DNA of 64,000 bases, from contig CANMUP010000002.1 of assembly GCA_947501105.1 (NCBI GenBank), positions 434,001 through 498,000 on the forward strand, given 5' to 3'. The DNA comes from an uncultured Flaviramulus sp. GTDB lineage: Bacteria; Bacteroidota; Bacteroidia; Flavobacteriales; Flavobacteriaceae. The number at the start of each line of letters is the position of its first letter. Within the stretch, counting starts at the first letter, position 1. The notes beneath the pieces were generated by a model. The model saw only the letters and a program-made list of their open reading frames with translations, searched no databases and had not been told where the DNA came from. The position numbers and the translations under genes are program-made. Of this stretch, positions 34,721 to 43,409 are shown one piece after another.

Positions 34721-34832
34721 GGCGTTACCACAACCCTTCGACTGCGCTCAGGGCAGTGGTCGGGCTTTCGGCAGTCGCTTTTTTGAGAAAAACAAAAAAG
34801 AGCTTCAACAAATGCCTCAATCCCTAACGTAC
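34721..34832. repeat. Dispersed Bacteroidota intergenic repeat with internal hairpins
   Basis: The segment opens GGGCGTTACC and closes CCCTAACGTACC, giving loosely inverted ends. Inside are CCCT/AGGG and GACTGC/GCAGTC pairs and the block GGTCGGGCTTTCGG. The GGGCGTT...GGTCGGGCTTTCGG...AATCCCTAACG pattern is one I recall from many Bacteroidetes genomes as a non-coding repeat. It is far richer in GC than its surroundings. Confidence 0.6.
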
Positions 34833-34889
34833 CTATTTGCTAGTTCATATTTTTAAAACTTAAAGTTGTTTTGTTTTTTGTAAAGGTTC

Positions 34890-35083
34890 GTTTAACGTTT
34901 CGACTATGATTAGTACGGGATTTAAAAGTAGCGAACTTTCGATTAAGCACTTAGCCAAAACTTTTAATTTTGTTTTATCTTTTTTATTCATAAAGCCAAA
35001 TCAAAAGATTTGGCGGACTTGATTAAAATCTCTAAACTTTGGATTAAGTACCAAAACCCGTATTGATTATAGCCATTGTTAGC
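34890..35083. repeat. Long inverted-repeat element left of the BLUF gene
   Basis: Left end GTTTAACGTTTCGACTATGA and right end CCCGTATTGATTATAGCCAT (35057 onward, continuing to GTTAGC at 35083) are imperfect inverted copies over about 27 bp with one indel; left reads on to TTAGTACGGG. The interior is non-coding. The shape recalls integron attC sites, but GTTAGCA does not meet the GTTRRRY core, so this is only a resemblance. Confidence 0.5.
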
Positions 35084-35097
35084 AATTGTATTCAAAA

Positions 35098-35517
35098 CTA
35101 GTAATCTATGTTTTCTAATAAAAAGCCAGCAATCTCTGGTAGATTAATAATAATTTTTTTTATCACTTGAGGGTCATTTAAATCAGTACGAATTCCTGGC
35201 ATCAGACTCAATTTAGGGTCTTCAAAATCGGCACAACCCATTGCCCAATTAGGAAAGAGACGATTATCTGCAGAAGAGTCCAGTAATATTTTAACTCCAT
35301 TATGACGTTTATCTCTTAGTATACGTGTCATGAGGTCATTAATTAGCTTTACTTCGCCTTCAATAACCTGAAGAAAACATCCTTTCTTATACATCAGAAC
35401 ACCTGTGATTTTATCTATAGAATTGAATGCACGTGATTCGTGGAGTAGATTCAGTAAACTACGTTTATCAAATTGCTCTGAAGCTTGACTAGTGTAAATG
35501 ATACGATGAAGTGTCAT
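35098..35517 (-). CDS. BLUF-domain blue-light sensor
   Basis: 139 aa stand-alone BLUF protein that binds FAD. Signature residues are all present: Tyr8 (IIYTSQA), Asn32, Gln50 (FLQVIEGE), Trp91 and Met93 (NWAMGCADF), as expected for a working photocycle. There is no fused output domain, so it must act through a partner, as PixD-type proteins do. It lies between two inverted-repeat elements (34890-35083 and 35553-35616) that look like cassette boundaries, and has no operon partner. Confidence 0.95.
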   Translation of the reverse strand: MTLHRIIYTSQASEQFDKRSLLNLLHESRAFNSIDKITGVLMYKKGCFLQVIEGEVKLINDLMTRILRDKRHNGVKILLDSSADNRLFPNWAMGCADFEDPKLSLMPGIRTDLNDPQVIKKIIINLPEIAGFLLENIDY

Positions 35518-35552
35518 AATTATGAATGTTTAATATCTATTTTATAATAATT

Positions 35553-35616
35553 GCTAATGTTTTTTACGGATATGCGTCGTTTTAATGACTTATATCCGAC
35601 GTTAAACGAAGTTAGC
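35553..35616. repeat. Inverted-repeat element right of the BLUF gene
   Basis: Nested arms: GCTAA (35553-35557) with TTAGC (35612-35616), and CGGATAT (35567-35573) with ATATCCG (35592-35598), around an 18-nt loop. GTTAAAC (35601-35607) fits the integron R' core GTTRRRY. Like the left element it ends in GTTAGC. It lies directly upstream of the BLUF start and may hold its promoter. Confidence 0.5.
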
Positions 35617-35749
35617 CAAATTTTCTGACAAAGTCAAGTAAATTCGTTTTCTACATCTGGTTCTATCCAATTAAAATTTTAGTTGAAAAACCGTTAATAA
35701 AACCTGTTTCATATTTTAATGAAAAGGCATCAGTTTTAAAATATTACTT

Positions 35750-35757
35750 TACTTTTG
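35750..35757 (+). promoter_or_regulatory. Bacteroidota -7 box before purM
   Basis: TACTTTTG fits TAnnTTTG, 17 bp before the purM ATG. A -33 box is not evident. Confidence 0.4.
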
Positions 35758-35774
35758 CATCACAATACAACACA

Positions 35775-36953
35775 ATGAGTCAAGAAGTTTCAAAACGATA
35801 CGCACAACGGGGTGTTTCAGCATCTAAGGAGGATGTGCACAATGCAATTAAAAATATTGATAAAGGATTATTTCCTAAAGCCTTCTGTAAAATAGTACCA
35901 GATTATTTAACAAATGATGATGATTATTGTTTGATTATGCATGCTGATGGTGCGGGGACAAAATCATCATTAGCTTATATGTACTGGAAAGAAACTGGCG
36001 ATGTTTCTGTTTGGAAAGGCATTGCTCAAGATGCGCTAATTATGAATATTGATGATTTGTTATGTGTTGGTGCAACAGATAATATTATGTTATCATCTAC
36101 TATTGGACGTAATAAAAATTTAATTCCAGGAGAGGTTTTATCAGCTATAATTAATGGAACTGAAGAATTGCTTGAAGATTTAAAATCTTTTGGTGTTACC
36201 ATACATTCAACTGGAGGAGAAACGGCAGATGTTGGCGATTTGGTACGAACCATTATTGTAGATTCTACAGTAACTGCTAGAATGAAACGTAGCGAGGTTA
36301 TTGATAATGCCAATATTAAAGCGGGTGATGTTATTGTAGGCTTAGAAAGTTTTGGACAAGCTACTTACGAGGCAGCATACAATGGAGGTATGGGAAGTAA
36401 TGGATTAACTTCTGCCAGACACGATGTGTTTCATAAATATTTAGCAGAAAAATACCCAGAAAGTTTTGATGCATCAGTACCCGAAGATTTAGTGTATTCA
36501 GGCGGTGTAAAATTAACTGATGCTGTTGAAGATTCTCCAATTGATGCAGGTAAATTAGTGCTATCTCCAACACGAACGTATGCACCAATTATAAAATCTA
36601 TTTTATCAAAATATAATGCTGAAAATGTACATGGAATGGTGCATTGCTCTGGTGGTGCGCAAACCAAAATTCTTCATTTTGTTGATGAGTTTCACATTAT
36701 TAAGGATAATATGTTTCCAATTCCGCCACTGTTTAAATTAATACAAGAGCAAAGCAAAACAGATTGGAAAGAAATGTATCAAGTTTTTAACTGTGGTCAT
36801 AGAATGGAGCTATATGTTACTCCAGAAATTGCAGAGGATATTATTTCTATATCAAAATCGTTTGATGTTGATGCAAAAATAATTGGTAGAGTAGAAGCTT
36901 CTAAAACTAAAAAGCTTACAATAAAATCTGAGTTTGGAGAGTTTAATTACTAG
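35775..36953 (+). CDS. purM: Phosphoribosylformylglycinamidine cyclo-ligase (AIR synthetase)
   Basis: 392 aa cytoplasmic purine-biosynthesis enzyme closing the imidazole ring of FGAM with ATP. Blocks: SKRYAQRGVSASKEDVHNAI, MHADGAGTKSSLAY, QDALIMNIDDLLCVGA, STGGETADVGDLVRT, GLESFGQATYE and MVHCSGGAQTK, ending with a GHRMELYV region. It is somewhat longer than the proteobacterial form, as usual for Bacteroidota. It stands alone, followed after 71 bp by a DUF3078 gene. Confidence 0.95.
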   Translation: MSQEVSKRYAQRGVSASKEDVHNAIKNIDKGLFPKAFCKIVPDYLTNDDDYCLIMHADGAGTKSSLAYMYWKETGDVSVWKGIAQDALIMNIDDLLCVGATDNIMLSSTIGRNKNLIPGEVLSAIINGTEELLEDLKSFGVTIHSTGGETADVGDLVRTIIVDSTVTARMKRSEVIDNANIKAGDVIVGLESFGQATYEAAYNGGMGSNGLTSARHDVFHKYLAEKYPESFDASVPEDLVYSGGVKLTDAVEDSPIDAGKLVLSPTRTYAPIIKSILSKYNAENVHGMVHCSGGAQTKILHFVDEFHIIKDNMFPIPPLFKLIQEQSKTDWKEMYQVFNCGHRMELYVTPEIAEDIISISKSFDVDAKIIGRVEASKTKKLTIKSEFGEFNY

Positions 36954-37024
36954 TTATTAATCTTTTTTGTTAAATTGGAATGGTTTTTGATAAAAAACAT
37001 ACTTTAATTATATCCAACCTAACC

Positions 37025-37990
37025 ATGAAAAAAACACTTATTGCCACATTTTGTATGTGTCTTCAATTTGTATTTGCACAACCAGATTCCTTATTTATAA
37101 AACCTGATACCCCTAAAGAAGATATTGTAAAACCTCAATGGGTTCAAAAAAATAAAGCCACAATTGACTTAAGCGAGGTTGCATTTGTTAATTGGAATGC
37201 TGGTGGTAGTAATTCTATATCTGGATTAATAGGAATACGATCTGAAGCAAACTACAAAGACAAATACTTTTTTTGGAACAATAATATAGCGACGCGTTAT
37301 GGTATTAACAAACAACAAAGTAGAGAAGTTAGAAAAACAGATGATTTATTTGAGATAAACTCTAATATTGGATACAAACCAAATGAAGAATCTAATTGGT
37401 TTTATTCAGCCCGACTTAATTTTAAAACCCAGTTAACAAACGGATATAAATATCCAAATAAAGATAATCCTATTTCTAGGCTAATGGCCCCTGGTTATTT
37501 GTTTTTTGGGGGCGGAATGGAGTATGGAAAAGATATTGAAGAGCTCTCTTTTTATTTTTCACCAATTACTTTAAAAGCTACTTTTGTTTTAGACGAAGAG
37601 TTAGCAAATGCAGGTTCTTTTGGAGTTACACCTGCCGTTTTGGATGAAAATGGAAACATAATTAAAGAGGGTGACCGTGTTAGAAATGAAGTAGGTATTT
37701 TAGTTACTAATAGTTATAAAATGAAAGTGGCTGAAAATATAACAATGATGCATCAGGTAAATTTATATACCGATTATATAAACAACTTTGGTAATGTTGA
37801 TATGGATTGGAGAGTAGATTTTGATTTTAAAGTAAATAGCTTTGTTAGGGCTACTCTAGGTTCTCATTTAAAATATGATGATGACGTAAAAACTTCTACA
37901 CCATCAGAAATTGAGGGCGAATTTGATGAAGCTGGAGCTAAAATACAATGGAAACAATTTTTAGGTGTTGGTTTTGCCGTAGACTTTTAA
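37025..37990 (+). CDS. DUF3078 outer-membrane-type protein
   Basis: 321 aa from the ATG at 37025; this start puts the signal peptide (MKKTLIATFCMCLQFVFAQ) at the N-terminus, unlike the ATG-like start 45 bp upstream. The mature part has alternating beta-strand pattern (VAFVNWNAGGSNSISGLIG, YFFWNNNIATRYG, SNIGYKPNEESNWFYSAR truncated here) and ends in an aromatic FAVDF, as outer-membrane barrels do. DUF3078 is common in Bacteroidota and has no known function. Confidence 0.88.
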   Translation: MKKTLIATFCMCLQFVFAQPDSLFIKPDTPKEDIVKPQWVQKNKATIDLSEVAFVNWNAGGSNSISGLIGIRSEANYKDKYFFWNNNIATRYGINKQQSREVRKTDDLFEINSNIGYKPNEESNWFYSARLNFKTQLTNGYKYPNKDNPISRLMAPGYLFFGGGMEYGKDIEELSFYFSPITLKATFVLDEELANAGSFGVTPAVLDENGNIIKEGDRVRNEVGILVTNSYKMKVAENITMMHQVNLYTDYINNFGNVDMDWRVDFDFKVNSFVRATLGSHLKYDDDVKTSTPSEIEGEFDEAGAKIQWKQFLGVGFAVDF

Positions 37991-38003
37991 AGAGCTAAAA
38001 AAA

Positions 38004-38034
38004 CATTAAAACCTATGAATCATAGGCTTTAATG
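38004..38034. terminator. Bidirectional terminator between convergent genes
   Basis: CATTAAAACCTATG (38004-38017) and CATAGGCTTTAATG (38021-38034) pair with one mismatch and a 3-nt loop. An A run precedes it, giving a T run on the minus strand; it serves the DUF3078 and T9SS cargo genes that converge here. Confidence 0.8.
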
Positions 38035-38053
38035 CTAGATATATATTCTTTTT

Positions 38054-39130
38054 TTAGTTTTTGATAAGTTTTAAAACAGTTCCATTTTCTAAGCGGATAA
38101 AGTAAATCCCATTTGTGTAATTGCGAACATTAATGGTTTTATCATTTAACTTCCCTTCGGCTATTTTTGACCCTAATACATTATAAATAGTATACTGTTT
38201 AATATTTTGATTATTGCTTGTTAACTTTACATAATCTGTAGCAGGATTTGGATATAATTTAGCTTCAAAAGCATCAGGTTTATTAATTCCTAATATCATC
38301 AAATTGCTAGGGATAAAAGTAAATACGGAAGACCATAAAGATGTTAATGGATTAGAAGCACAAGTTGCATTTACCCTAACATAAGCATCATAAGTAGCAT
38401 TTAATGTTAGCCCTGTTGCTACAGCATTTGGAGCTGTGGTATTTTCATTATCGATATAGTCTACTGGATTATCTGGGTCGCCACCTTGATTAACTACTAC
38501 CCAATCATAGCTATCTGAACCTGCTTGATTGTCCCAAGTAAGATTTACAGACATATCATTAATTCTCGTAGCAGCAAGGTTATCTGGAGGCATAATAGCA
38601 CTAAGCCCGACTGTAAAATTATAATCTATTCCAGATTCAGAGGTATTATCCCTCCATGATACACCATCAGGATAAACATTGCTAACAGCTCCTCTCAGCC
38701 CCATGTTAAACGACCAACCTCCAGCGCCATGAACATATGCTGTATATGTTGCTCCTAGGTTATATGCAATAGGAGTTGCTAATAAAAATGTAGAATTATC
38801 ATCAGTATATCTAATTCTTATAGGTTCATCAACCACCAGTGTTCCAGAATTTCCAGAACCTTCATAAATTCTTATACTGTATTTACTAGGCGAATCAAGA
38901 TTTGGAGTGATATCAGTTACCCAAAACCTAACATAAGTAAAAGAACCTGGAGTATTAGGTGTTTTAAAGGATTGCCCCATGGATTTTGCATTTGTCCCTG
39001 GACTCAATTGGTATGATATGGCAATAGTACCAGATGTATTCTCAACTTTGCTTGTTATACATTGAGCCGATAGAGTTTCAGCAAAAAGTAGAACACCAAA
39101 AATGATAATTGAATTGTATAGTTTTTTCAT
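38054..39130 (-). CDS. T9SS-secreted protein with fibronectin type III domain
   Basis: 358 aa. Signal peptide 1-22 (IIFGVLLFAETLSAQ), a beta-sandwich region about 25-165 (SMGQSFKTPNTPGSFTYVRF), a fibronectin type III domain about 178-265 (PPDNLAATRINDMSVNLTWD), and a type A T9SS sorting tail from 285 (AKLYPNPATDYVKL, NVLGSKIAEGKL, YTNGIYFIRLENG, ending KLIKN). It should be exported by the type IX system and anchored or released at the surface. Binding role not known. Confidence 0.93.
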   Translation of the reverse strand: MKKLYNSIIIFGVLLFAETLSAQCITSKVENTSGTIAISYQLSPGTNAKSMGQSFKTPNTPGSFTYVRFWVTDITPNLDSPSKYSIRIYEGSGNSGTLVVDEPIRIRYTDDNSTFLLATPIAYNLGATYTAYVHGAGGWSFNMGLRGAVSNVYPDGVSWRDNTSESGIDYNFTVGLSAIMPPDNLAATRINDMSVNLTWDNQAGSDSYDWVVVNQGGDPDNPVDYIDNENTTAPNAVATGLTLNATYDAYVRVNATCASNPLTSLWSSVFTFIPSNLMILGINKPDAFEAKLYPNPATDYVKLTSNNQNIKQYTIYNVLGSKIAEGKLNDKTINVRNYTNGIYFIRLENGTVLKLIKN

Positions 39131-39341
39131 ATAAAATAAATTAAGGGTTATTGAATTTGCTACAAATGTAAGTGCACAGTCATCCTTATTAATCTGTAAT
39201 GTTGTAAGTGCGTCTTATAGGTAATAATCGGTGTTATTTGCTAATAAGCGTAAATATGAGGTAAGAAATATTGCTGCTGATTTATTATATTAAGCATTAT
39301 AGCTTTTGAAATTTTGAGTTAGAAGAATTAACTCATTTTCT

Positions 39342-40004
39342 TTATTCAAGAGAACCCATACTTAGGTATTTATAATCTTCAAGTTCATTTAAATCCTTAA
39401 TAAGTTTTGAACTGCCACCTTTTAAAAAATAAATATGATCAGAAACATCAATAATCTGTCTGTACATATGATCAGTTATAATAATGGCTTTCTTTTGCTT
39501 TTCTTGAGAAATTATAGCTTTTATTTTTTCGATATGTAAAGGAGCCAAGTGAGAAAAGGGTTCATCTAGTAAAACAATTTTGCTGTCTTTTTTTAGAATA
39601 ATATAAGTTTCTATTAAACGACGTTCGCCACCTGATAGTTTATTAAATTTTGAATTTATATACATGCTAAAAGAATCAAAATCATTTATAAAATCCTTCC
39701 ATGAGACTTTGAAAATGGCGAAAACCATTTTTAATTTTAATGCCTTCGGAATAAAGTTGTGTTGAGGTAAATAGGCTACTAGTTTTGTTTGGAATAAAGG
39801 TTTTAAAATGGGTTTGTTGTCTATTCGTACTAGTTTGTATTTAGGTTTTAAACTCCCGAAGATTATATTTAATAAACAGCTTTTGCCACATCCGTTGCTT
39901 CCTAAAATCCCAGTAGTTTTACCTATTTCAGCTTTTAGATAGATACCATTTAAAATTCGTTTTTCTTTAAAATAAAGTTCAACATTATCTATTTCTAAAA
40001 TCAT
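39342..40004 (-). CDS. ABC transporter ATP-binding protein
   Basis: 220 aa single ATPase domain: Walker A GSNGCGKS (about 36-43), Q-loop AYLPQHNFIP, signature LSGGERR, Walker B IVLLDEPF and the switch His in IITDHMYRQ. The preceding gene encodes a small three-helix membrane protein overlapping it by 4 nt, and no normal permease is present. So this may be a reduced exporter or a gene-regulatory ATPase; the substrate is unknown. Confidence 0.92.
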   Translation of the reverse strand: MILEIDNVELYFKEKRILNGIYLKAEIGKTTGILGSNGCGKSCLLNIIFGSLKPKYKLVRIDNKPILKPLFQTKLVAYLPQHNFIPKALKLKMVFAIFKVSWKDFINDFDSFSMYINSKFNKLSGGERRLIETYIILKKDSKIVLLDEPFSHLAPLHIEKIKAIISQEKQKKAIIITDHMYRQIIDVSDHIYFLKGGSSKLIKDLNELEDYKYLSMGSLE

Positions 40005-40288
40005 ATAAATTCTCCCAAAATTAAAAGAAAAGGAATACTAAAAAATAAGTCAATAAGATATAAAAAAGAGAATAGCTTAAAAGTAGAAATGCCTAAATTT
40101 TTATAAAAAATTAATTTTCTTTTTGCGTTCGTTTCATTTAAAAAATACCATAAAAAGGCAACCAATAGTAACTTTACAATTAATATTGGAACGATCTCAT
40201 ATTTTAAAAAAGAGAGTATTGTATTAACTCCAAAGGACCATAAAATTAGTGGTCTGTAAAAAACGAATATTGAAAATAACTGCTGCAT
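40001..40288 (-). CDS. Small membrane protein coupled to an ABC ATPase
   Basis: 95 aa with about three hydrophobic segments (FSIFVFYRPLILWSF, VPILIVKLLLVAFLWYFL, FKLFSFLYLIDLFFSIPFLL shortened here). Its stop overlaps the ATPase start by 4 nt, a sign of translational coupling. A basic loop NAKRKLIFYKN lies between helices 2 and 3. It may be the membrane partner of the ATPase, or an accessory. No family recognised. Confidence 0.75.
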   Translation of the reverse strand: MQQLFSIFVFYRPLILWSFGVNTILSFLKYEIVPILIVKLLLVAFLWYFLNETNAKRKLIFYKNLGISTFKLFSFLYLIDLFFSIPFLLILGEFI

Positions 40289-40378
40289 AACTATCTAAAT
40301 AACGCATTTGATATAAAAATATTCTAACAATTCATTTATATGAGTAACAGGATAGTATTAAAAATTCATAAATTATTG

Positions 40379-40386
40379 TATTTTTG
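40379..40386 (+). promoter_or_regulatory. Bacteroidota -7 box before prfA
   Basis: TATTTTTG fits TAnnTTTG and lies 20 bp before the prfA ATG. No -33 box seen. Confidence 0.35.
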
Positions 40387-40406
40387 GCTACCAATAAAAT
40401 AGGTAG

Positions 40407-41483
40407 ATGTTAGAGAAATTACAAATAGTAAAACAGCGTTTTGATGAGGTTAGTGATTTAATTATTCAACCCGATATAATTACCGACCAAAAACGTTATG
40501 TTGAGCTTAATAGAGAGTATAAAGACTTGCGAATTCTTATGGGTAAGCGAGAACAATATATAGAACTTACTGATAATTTAACTGAAGCAGAATCTATTAT
40601 TGCAGATGGAAGTGATGATGAAATGGTAGAAATGGCTAAAATGCAATATGATGAAGCAAAAGAAGGCATTCCTAAATTAGAAGAAGAAATTAGAGTGCTT
40701 TTAATTCCAAAAGATCCCGAAGACTCTAAAAACGCAGTTGTAGAATTACGAGCAGGAACTGGTGGAGATGAAGCGAGTATTTTTGCTGGAGATTTGTTTA
40801 GGATGTACACTAAATATTGTGAAGGTAGAGGATGGAAAGTTAGTACAGTAGATTTTAGCGAGGGCACAAATGGTGGTTTTAAAGAAATTCAGTTTGAAGT
40901 TTCTGGTGAAGATGTTTACGGTACCTTAAAGTTTGAAGCTGGCGTACACCGTGTACAACGTGTGCCGCAAACCGAAACTCAAGGGCGTGTACACACAAGT
41001 GCTGCGACCTGTATGGTTTTTCCAGAAGCTGAAGAATTTGATGTAGAAATTAACCCAAAAGAGGTACGGATAGATTTTTTCTGTTCTTCAGGCCCTGGTG
41101 GACAATCGGTAAATACAACATATTCCGCTGTGCGTTTAACGCATATTCCTACTGGATTAGTTGCGCAATGTCAAGACCAAAAATCGCAGCATAAGAATAA
41201 AGAAAAGGCCTTTAAAGTATTGCGTTCGCGTTTATATGAAATGGAGCTAGCTAAGAAAAACGCTGAAGATGCTGAAAAAAGAGGCAGTATGGTAAGTTCT
41301 GGTGATAGAAGTGCGAAAATTAGAACTTATAATTACCCACAAGGTCGTGTTACTGACCATAGAATTGGTTTAACGCTTTACGACCTAAGCAATATTGTAA
41401 ACGGAGATATTCAAAAAATAATAGACGAATTGATGTTAGCTGAAAACACTGAAAAGTTAAAAGCTAATGATGATGTAATTTAA
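40407..41483 (+). CDS. prfA: Peptide chain release factor 1
   Basis: 358 aa. The class I release factor that reads UAA and UAG. It has the GGQ motif at 231-233 ([14 protein letters not shown]), which triggers peptidyl-tRNA hydrolysis, and the PxT stop-codon motif as P187-Q-T189 ([14 protein letters not shown]) rather than the SPF of RF2. Length is normal. A strong terminator follows directly, before pyrF. Confidence 0.96.
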   Translation: MLEKLQIVKQRFDEVSDLIIQPDIITDQKRYVELNREYKDLRILMGKREQYIELTDNLTEAESIIADGSDDEMVEMAKMQYDEAKEGIPKLEEEIRVLLIPKDPEDSKNAVVELRAGTGGDEASIFAGDLFRMYTKYCEGRGWKVSTVDFSEGTNGGFKEIQFEVSGEDVYGTLKFEAGVHRVQRVPQTETQGRVHTSAATCMVFPEAEEFDVEINPKEVRIDFFCSSGPGGQSVNTTYSAVRLTHIPTGLVAQCQDQKSQHKNKEKAFKVLRSRLYEMELAKKNAEDAEKRGSMVSSGDRSAKIRTYNYPQGRVTDHRIGLTLYDLSNIVNGDIQKIIDELMLAENTEKLKANDDVI

Positions 41484-41491
41484 AAATAGAC

Positions 41492-41515
41492 GGCCTCTTA
41501 ATTGAGGCCTTTTTT
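41492..41515 (+). terminator. Rho-independent terminator between prfA and pyrF
   Basis: GGCCTC (41492-41497) and GAGGCC (41504-41509) form a stem with loop TTAATT and six T residues after it. It ends only 5 nt before the pyrF ATG, which leaves no room for a promoter downstream. Confidence 0.88.
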
Positions 41516-41520
41516 ATAGT

Positions 41521-42348
41521 ATGACTACAAACCAACTAATAGAAGAAATTAAAAAAAAGAAATCTTTTCTATGTATAGGATTAGATGTCGATTTAAATAA
41601 AATTCCACAACACCTTTTACAAGAAGAAGATCCAATATTTGCATTCAACAAAGCTATTATTGATGCTACACACCATTTATGTGTTGCGTATAAACCTAAT
41701 ACGGCATTTTACGAAGCTTATGGATTAAAAGGGTGGAAATCTTTAGAAAGAACAATCCAATACTTAAACAAAAATCATCCAGAAATTTTTACCATTGCAG
41801 ATGCTAAACGTGGTGATATTGGTAATACAAGCACCATGTACGCTAAAGCTTTTTTAGAAGATTTGGAGTTTGATTCTGTTACTGTTGCTCCATATATGGG
41901 AAAAGATTCTGTTGAGCCTTTTTTGGCTTTTAAAGATAAACATACCATTCTTTTAGCATTAACCTCTAACCAAGGTGCTTTCGATTTTCAAACTAAAACA
42001 ATTGATGGAAAAGAGTTGTATAAACAAGTTTTAGAGACCTCAAAAACTTGGGAGAATTCAAAAAACTTAATGTATGTTGTGGGTGCAACAAAAGCTAAAT
42101 TTTTAGCAGATATTAGACAAATTATTCCAGAAAGTTTTTTGTTGGTTCCAGGAGTAGGAGCGCAAGGAGGGAATCTGCAAGAGGTTTGTAAATACGGTAT
42201 GAATTCACAAATTGGTTTGCTTATTAACTCATCTCGCGGTATAATTTATGCTTCAAAAGAAAAAGATTTTGCTTACGCCGCAGCTTTAAAAGCTGAAGAA
42301 CTTCAAAAGCAAATGGCTGTTGAACTGGATCGTCATTCCGAGGAGTAA
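41521..42348 (+). CDS. pyrF: Orotidine 5'-phosphate decarboxylase (type 2)
   Basis: 275 aa, last step of UMP synthesis. Type 2 signs: [42 protein letters not shown] with the catalytic Lys/Asp set, and [11 protein letters not shown]. The final residues LDRHSEE are encoded by the start of a REP-like repeat (42329-42420), so the native C-terminus was altered by repeat insertion, apparently harmlessly. The gene begins 5 nt after the prfA terminator, so expression may rely on read-through or on a promoter inside prfA. Confidence 0.95.
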   Translation: MTTNQLIEEIKKKKSFLCIGLDVDLNKIPQHLLQEEDPIFAFNKAIIDATHHLCVAYKPNTAFYEAYGLKGWKSLERTIQYLNKNHPEIFTIADAKRGDIGNTSTMYAKAFLEDLEFDSVTVAPYMGKDSVEPFLAFKDKHTILLALTSNQGAFDFQTKTIDGKELYKQVLETSKTWENSKNLMYVVGATKAKFLADIRQIIPESFLLVPGVGAQGGNLQEVCKYGMNSQIGLLINSSRGIIYASKEKDFAYAAALKAEELQKQMAVELDRHSEE

Positions 42349-42420
42349 AAACGACGTGGGAATCTATACAAATCATTGTGAGATTGCCACAGAAAATTAT
42401 AAATTTTCTTCGCAATGACA
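42329..42420. repeat. REP-like dispersed repeat joining pyrF and the next gene
   Basis: The ends GTCATTCCG (42332 onward) and CGCAATGAC (42411 onward) are inverted copies with one mismatch. An inner hairpin GAAAATT/AATTTTC (42392-42408) and blocks GTGGGAATCTA and GAGATTGCCAC match a GTCATTGCGAG-type repeat known from many bacterial genomes. The left end codes for the PyrF tail; the right end carries the ATG of the binding-protein gene. Confidence 0.7.
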
Positions 42421-43227
42421 AAGAAATTCAAAGACCAATTAAATAGAATACTTCTTTTAAAAGAAACTCCTAAACGCATAATATCTTTAGTGCCAAGTCA
42501 AACCGAATTACTAATTGATTTGGGTTTAGAGGATAATATTGTTGGCATTACTAAGTTTTGTGTGCATCCTATTCATTTAAAAAAGGAAAAGCTGATAGTT
42601 GGTGGAACAAAGCAAATTAATATAGATAAAATTGTAAGCTTAAAACCAGATGTTATTCTTTGTAATAAAGAAGAAAACACTAAAGAAATTGTTGAAGCTT
42701 GTGAGCAAGTTTGTAATGTTCATGTATCTGATGTTTTTACTATAGAAGATAGCCTTGAGTTAATTAATCAATACGGAACACTTTTTGGCAAAAAAGGAGA
42801 AGCTTTAAAAATTGTAACTGAAATTAAAAAAGAGGTTGATGCTTTTAAAGCCTTCATTTTAAATAAACAGGCTTTAAAAGTCGCTTATTTTATTTGGAAA
42901 AACCCTTGGATGGTTGCAGGAAATAATACATTTATTAATTATATACTAGGTTTAAATAAGTTAGAAAATGTCTATGAAAACAAAAGACGTTATCCAGAAA
43001 TTGAACTTATTAATGTGCCAATTAATAAAAGTGTAGATGTGGTTTTATTATCAAGCGAACCATTTCCTTTTAACAATTCTCATAAAAAAGAGTTGCAACC
43101 GTTTTACCCCAACGCAACCATTGAGTTGGTTGATGGAGAAATGTTTTCTTGGTACGGATCAAGGCTTACAAAAGCTTTTACGTATTTTAAAACGCTCCGT
43201 TTAAATCTTCAGAATAATGCACTTTAG
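42415..43227 (+). CDS. BtuF-like periplasmic-binding-fold protein
   Basis: 270 aa of the helical-backbone metal/cobalamin receptor fold: TPKRIISLVPSQTELLIDLG, IVGITKFCVHP, VGGTKQINIDKIVSLKPDVI and GEMFSWYGSRL. It lacks a clear signal peptide, as do many flavobacterial relatives, so a cytoplasmic role is possible. The B12-dependent mutase IcmF is 6 kb away, but no btuC/btuD is in the window. The start codon lies inside a dispersed repeat, and no other start fits. Confidence 0.82.
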   Translation: MTKKFKDQLNRILLLKETPKRIISLVPSQTELLIDLGLEDNIVGITKFCVHPIHLKKEKLIVGGTKQINIDKIVSLKPDVILCNKEENTKEIVEACEQVCNVHVSDVFTIEDSLELINQYGTLFGKKGEALKIVTEIKKEVDAFKAFILNKQALKVAYFIWKNPWMVAGNNTFINYILGLNKLENVYENKRRYPEIELINVPINKSVDVVLLSSEPFPFNNSHKKELQPFYPNATIELVDGEMFSWYGSRLTKAFTYFKTLRLNLQNNAL

Positions 43228-43333
43228 TAGCATCATCTACAAAATTTGCGATTTTACTTTCTAACTCTTTTAAACTAATTAATTTACTTAAGTTGGGCTT
43301 AATTTTTCCAACTCTACAAAAATGCGGACTCAT
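43187..43333 (-). CDS. Possible 48-aa ORF overlapping the BtuF-like gene end
   Basis: ATG at 43333 reads MSPHFCRVGKIKPNLSKLIS and ends DLNGAF; it fills the gap downstream of the plus-strand gene and overlaps its last 41 bases. Composition (ELESKIANFVDD) looks protein-like, but there is no strong ribosome-binding site. Uncertain. Confidence 0.25.
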   Translation of the reverse strand: MSPHFCRVGKIKPNLSKLISLKELESKIANFVDDATKVHYSEDLNGAF

Positions 43334-43409
43334 AACGTTCTTTTTTATATATAAAGTACGTGTATTTCAGCCTTTTAGATGTAAAGAAAAAGTTAAAAAA
43401 TTGCTAAAC

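Noticed and set aside
34890-35083. Definite integron attC site
   Set aside because: The terminal core GTTAGC does not match GTTRRRY, and no integrase is in the window; kept only as a resemblance.
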